From SSF14 sp037045585 (GTDB taxonomy: Bacteria; Actinomycetota; Acidimicrobiia; Acidimicrobiales; Microtrichaceae): a DNA stretch of 64,000 bases. Within the stretch, counting starts at the first letter, position 1; the number at the start of each line of letters is the position of its first letter. A program made the translations under genes and the position numbers. Positions 61,159 to 64,000 of the stretch are shown here, one piece after another. The notes under the pieces were generated by a model. It worked only from the letters and a program-made list of their open reading frames with translations. It had not been told where the DNA came from and made no database searches. The DNA lies in NCBI GenBank assembly GCA_037045585.1, contig JBAOIR010000051.1:62001-126000 (forward strand), read 5' to 3'.

Positions 61159-62505
61159 TCACCCCGCCACGACAGAGTCCAAGGACCCGACCACGCTCAT
61201 CCGCGTGATGCCGGCGAACGAGCAGGTGTAGACGTCGCGGTCCCACCCCACGGTGGGGAAGAGCACCGACTGCACGATGCTGCCCGAATCGACTCGGGCC
61301 ACCTCGTCGCCCGTCGCGATGTCGCGCACCACGAGCTGGTCGGCCATCCGCTCGGCGTCGTGATCGTTGGTGAGCAACTCCCCGGTATCGGCGAAGAGCA
61401 ACGGGTGGCAGGCATGGTTCTGCCGATGCCGCCACCGCAACGCCGTCGAACCGTCCTCGGCGATGTCGAACGCCGCGAGCACGCCGTTGCCACTGTCGTA
61501 GGCGACCGCGATGCGACGGCCGACGTCGATGAGCGGCGGGTTGGCGATGACCCCGTCGGGGAGCCCACACACCTCGGTCAAGGTCGCCGCCCCGGTGTCG
61601 AGGTCGACCCGGACGAGATGGAGCGGGGCCGTATTGACGCCTTGACCGCGGAAGGTGCCGGCATACCGTTCGCTGCCGAACCCGTTGTCGAGGAACCACG
61701 CCGCGCCGAGCGCGATGACGGGATCCCAGCCATATGTCTGGCCGTCGACCTGCAGGTAGCGCCCGTCGAACGCCTCGTCGGGGGTGAGCCGCTCGCCGTC
61801 CCACGCCGCCCGCACGAGCCGTGACACACCGACCACGACGACCGTGTCGCCGTCGGAGGAGAGTCGGGCGATCGACGGCTCGGCCAACTCCACGGTCTCC
61901 ACGATGTCGAGACGATCCGGCTCGAGCACGACCAGCTCGCACGGTTGGGCGACTCGATCGGGGTCCTCCCCCGGGAGCACCCCGCCGAAGTCCTTCGTCA
62001 CGAGGTGACCGTCGGCGAGGACGACGAAGCTGTTATGGGGCCGATCGCGCGGGAGTCGGCACGACGCCAGCACCGCAAGATCGGCGTCGAGCCGGTGGGC
62101 GTACCGACCGAACACGACGTAGAGCGAGCCGTTGGCGTGCGCCGCGAGACCGCCCGGCCACACCGGCCCGGCCGGGAGGTCGATGGAACGGGCGACGGGT
62201 TCGAGCGTGACCGGGTCGATGCGCTCGACCCAACCGACCGCGTCGGGGCCGACCGAGTGGCAGAGCACGTACACCTCGCCGGGGTCACGGAGCACGACCA
62301 TCGTGGACGCGATCGCCTCCCGGAAGACGACGGCGGGCGGCGCCGACCCGAACGACGGTCCGCCGACATCGGGGTTGCAGCCCGGGCGCGTCGGCCCGGC
62401 GTCCTCGGCGGGCCAGGGCGACGGCCAGTAGCCCTGCAGCGATCGGTCGCGGGTGAGGTCGGTCGAGTCGGTCGAGTCGGTCGTGTCGCTGGTCTCGTCG
62501 GTCAC
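61159..62505 (-). CDS. Beta-propeller-like protein of unknown function
   Basis: A 448-residue protein with a Thr/Ser/Asp repeat (DSTDSTD) near its N-terminus and repeated blades (VYVLCHSVGPDAVGWVERID, SLYVVFGRYAHRLDADLAVL, PIVLEPDRL-like LVVLEPDRLDIVETVELAEP, AVAYDSGNGVLAAFDIAEDG, DQLVVRDIATGDEVARVDSG), typical of a six- or seven-bladed propeller. No signal peptide, and no catalytic signature. The GTG at 62505 is chosen (CAGGAT six bases upstream) over a TTG at 62577. It ends only 20 bases from the stress-protein 2 start, so that gene's promoter lies inside it. Function unknown. Confidence 0.65.
   Translation of the reverse strand: MTDETSDTTDSTDSTDLTRDRSLQGYWPSPWPAEDAGPTRPGCNPDVGGPSFGSAPPAVVFREAIASTMVVLRDPGEVYVLCHSVGPDAVGWVERIDPVTLEPVARSIDLPAGPVWPGGLAAHANGSLYVVFGRYAHRLDADLAVLASCRLPRDRPHNSFVVLADGHLVTKDFGGVLPGEDPDRVAQPCELVVLEPDRLDIVETVELAEPSIARLSSDGDTVVVVGVSRLVRAAWDGERLTPDEAFDGRYLQVDGQTYGWDPVIALGAAWFLDNGFGSERYAGTFRGQGVNTAPLHLVRVDLDTGAATLTEVCGLPDGVIANPPLIDVGRRIAVAYDSGNGVLAAFDIAEDGSTALRWRHRQNHACHPLLFADTGELLTNDHDAERMADQLVVRDIATGDEVARVDSGSIVQSVLFPTVGWDRDVYTCSFAGITRMSVVGSLDSVVAG
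61175..61188 (-). promoter_or_regulatory. DosR-like box upstream of stress protein 2
   Basis: Toward the gene it reads GGGTCCTTGGACTC, more divergent than the others but symmetrical. Centre -42.5 from the ATG at 61139; GACGAT at 61146-61151 is 23 bases beyond. It lies within the last codons of the next gene upstream. Confidence 0.65.
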
Positions 62506-62603
62506 GGCGCCATCCTGCCCCTCGTTCGACCGCCCGACGGGGATCACGGGCACCGTGTGGTGGGTGGATGTGCCCAATCAGCGTGAAACACCCTGATCTG
62601 CAG

Positions 62604-62630
62604 TTGACTGTCAGTGCCTCCGACTATGCT
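62604..62630 (+). promoter_or_regulatory. Promoter of DUF222-HNH copy 2
   Basis: TTGACT (62604-62609) and TATGCT (62625-62630) with a 15-base spacer, then CGAACAC and the ATG at 62638. The seven-base gap equals copy 1. The short spacer may make it weak. Confidence 0.5.
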
Positions 62631-64000
62631 CGAACACATGTTCGACGTGACAGTGCTGACCGAGATGACGGCGAAGATCGCCGGCCTCGACGAGCACCTC
62701 TACGCGGACGACGACCTGTTGGCCGGCGTGAAGGCCATCGAGACCGCGGTCCAGTATCTCCACGCAGCGCAAGGCGCCGTGCTTGGTGAGCTCGAACGCC
62801 CGGGGCACCACCGACGTGGTGTCGGGGCATCGCACTGCGAGCTGGTTGGCCCACGAAACCGGCATCGCCCCCGCGGCTGCCAAAGCCCGGGTGCGGTTGG
62901 CGGCGGCGTTGCGGTTGGATCTGCCCGAGACCGACCGGGCCGTACGTGGCGGGCGGTTGTGTTCGGATCGGGCGAAGGTGATGGCCAACGCGATCAACGA
63001 CCGGATCGCCACCGAGTTCCGGGCGATGGAAGGCGTCACTGATCGCCGAGTCAGCTCACATGACGTTCGGCGAGTGGGCCCAACGCGTCGCGTTGGTCGC
63101 CGCCTTGTTGGATCAGGACGGCCTCGAACCGGCAGATGATCCCAACAACAACAAGCTCCGCTTCGAAGGGCGGTCGCGATGGGATGAAACTCGCCGGCAT
63201 CCTCGTCGGCGACCTTGCGACCACCACCAAAGCCGCGGTCGAGCAGATCGCCGCGAACTGTGGCGCCAGTACCGCGACGACTCCGAACGCACCAACGGTG
63301 AGATCGCCGTCCCGTCCCGGGCGACGCTGTTGGCGATGGCGCTCGCCGAAGCAGTCCGTCGGGGCCTGATGGTCAAAGCAGACGGTACGGCGGTGAAGAA
63401 ACCGAAGGTCGAAGCGACGCTGGTGCTCCACGCCGAGGCCCCTGACCTCGTCTACATCGACGGCAAACCGTTGATCCGAGGATCCGCCACGGCGTTGGCG
63501 TGTGACATGTCGGTGTGGACCATCATCCTCAACTCCCTCGGCCTCCCCCTCGACATGGGTCGCGAGCTCCGCAACGCCACGGTCGAGCAACGCAAGGCGC
63601 TGAAGGTTCGTGATGGCGGGTGTGTGTTCCCCGGCTGCGGGATACGCCCCGAGCACTGCGACGCCCACCATGTGGCGCAGTGGTGGCGTGACCTGGGAAC
63701 GACCGACATCAAGCTCATGGCGTTCCTGTGCCGCCACCACCACGGTGTCATCCACCGCAAGGGTTGGGACCTCCAGATCGGCGACGACGGATGGTGCTGG
63801 ATCACCACCCCGTCCGGTATCAGCCTCTGGTGCCAACGCCACGGCACCATCAGATCCGGCGCCCCACCCGGCACATGAGCGCGATCCACGATCGCTCCCG
63901 ACCCCCGGCCGATCGCACCCGAACCCGACGAACGACCCACCCCGTGGGTCCATCGCCGCCGCCCCCGAACACTCAAACACGACCACCGACGCCTGGGCCT
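62631..64000 (+). repeat. DUF222-HNH dispersed repeat, copy 2 (cut by window end)
   Basis: Homologous along its whole length to 6207-7566, including the downstream flank to the last base of the window (GAACACTCAAACACGACCAC near the end). The true right boundary lies outside. Confidence 0.85.
62638..63878 (+). pseudogene. DUF222-HNH endonuclease copy 2, several frameshifts
   Basis: A paralogue of the gene at 6214, from MFDVTVLTEMTAKIAGLDEH to LWCQRHGTIRSGAPPGT, with the same DUF222 and HNH (CVFPGCGIRPEHCDAHHV) modules. Compared base by base with copy 1, it has an extra base near 62793 (CTCGAACGCC), another near 63033 (GGAAGGCGTC), another near 63165 (CTTCGAAGGG) and a missing base near 63255 (GCCGCGAACTG). 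At the site where copy 1 is broken, copy 2 is in frame. The most damaged region is 62790-63260; the HNH end is intact. It is either a decaying element or a locus with several sequence errors. Confidence 0.85.

Noticed and set aside
62448..62490. Short tandem GTCGAGTCG repeats
   Set aside because: They encode the DSTDSTD stretch at the start of the propeller-like protein.

Overview
The window is very GC-rich, densely packed DNA from a free-living high-GC actinobacterium. The gene families (WhiB, an MtrA-MtrB-LpqB-like operon, a PimB-type mannosyltransferase, DevR/DevS-like two-component genes, DUF222-HNH repeats) point to Actinobacteria. The mixture, including a Pls/PosA enzyme and a degenerate SMC-like protein, is most like the Acidimicrobiia (Ilumatobacter type). 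That placement is inference. Many genes appear leaderless, with an xAxxxT hexamer 6-8 bases before the start codon. GTGA or ATGA four-base overlaps join many neighbours.

Layout. 1-5.7 kb: partial XRE regulator, inositol-phosphatase, phosphotransferase and the mtrAB-like operon with a short GerMN lipoprotein. 5.6-8.4 kb: a rearranged zone with a duplicated lipoprotein tail, a broken DUF222-HNH gene and ~118-base direct repeats. 8.4-16.3 kb: glycerol kinase, ACT protein, TetR with its palindrome, channel-like protein, AlaC-type aminotransferase and a long coiled-coil pseudo-ATPase. 16.4-23.4 kb: a tight leftward cluster (ArsA-like ATPase, membrane protein, mannosyltransferase, QueG, metallo-beta-lactamase-fold hydrolase, NYN protein, zinc-ribbon protein). 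23.5-27.6 kb: DnaQ-UvrC-like nuclease, LprG-like lipoprotein, trpD, whiB. 27.8-33.0 kb: glpD plus a three-gene operon (alkyl-DHAP-synthase-like flavoenzyme, small membrane protein, FGGY kinase). 33.05-33.44 kb: RNase P RNA. 33.5-39.3 kb: phosphopantetheinyl transferase, M1 aminopeptidase and a 1294-residue Pls/PosA-type poly-amino-acid synthetase.

39.6-62.5 kb is a hypoxia/dormancy-type island. It holds three tandem split-barrel flavin-type proteins, two DevR-like regulators, a DevS-like kinase, a complete arginine deiminase pathway (arcA, arcB, arcC, antiporter) with a DDAH-type hydrolase, a CoA-binding protein, two universal stress proteins, a P2-type cation ATPase, a PRC-barrel protein and an Nramp-related transporter. 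Seven near-identical 14-base boxes (consensus GKGACCTTCGGCCC) lie in its promoters. At four start codons the box centre is exactly 42.5 bases upstream and at a fifth 43.5, so the sequence itself indicates a DosR-like regulon. A second, multiply frameshifted DUF222-HNH copy closes the window.

At least nine ordinary genes carry single-base frameshifts, several in C or G runs. This suggests indel errors in the sequence rather than real gene decay; such genes are annotated across the break and marked.
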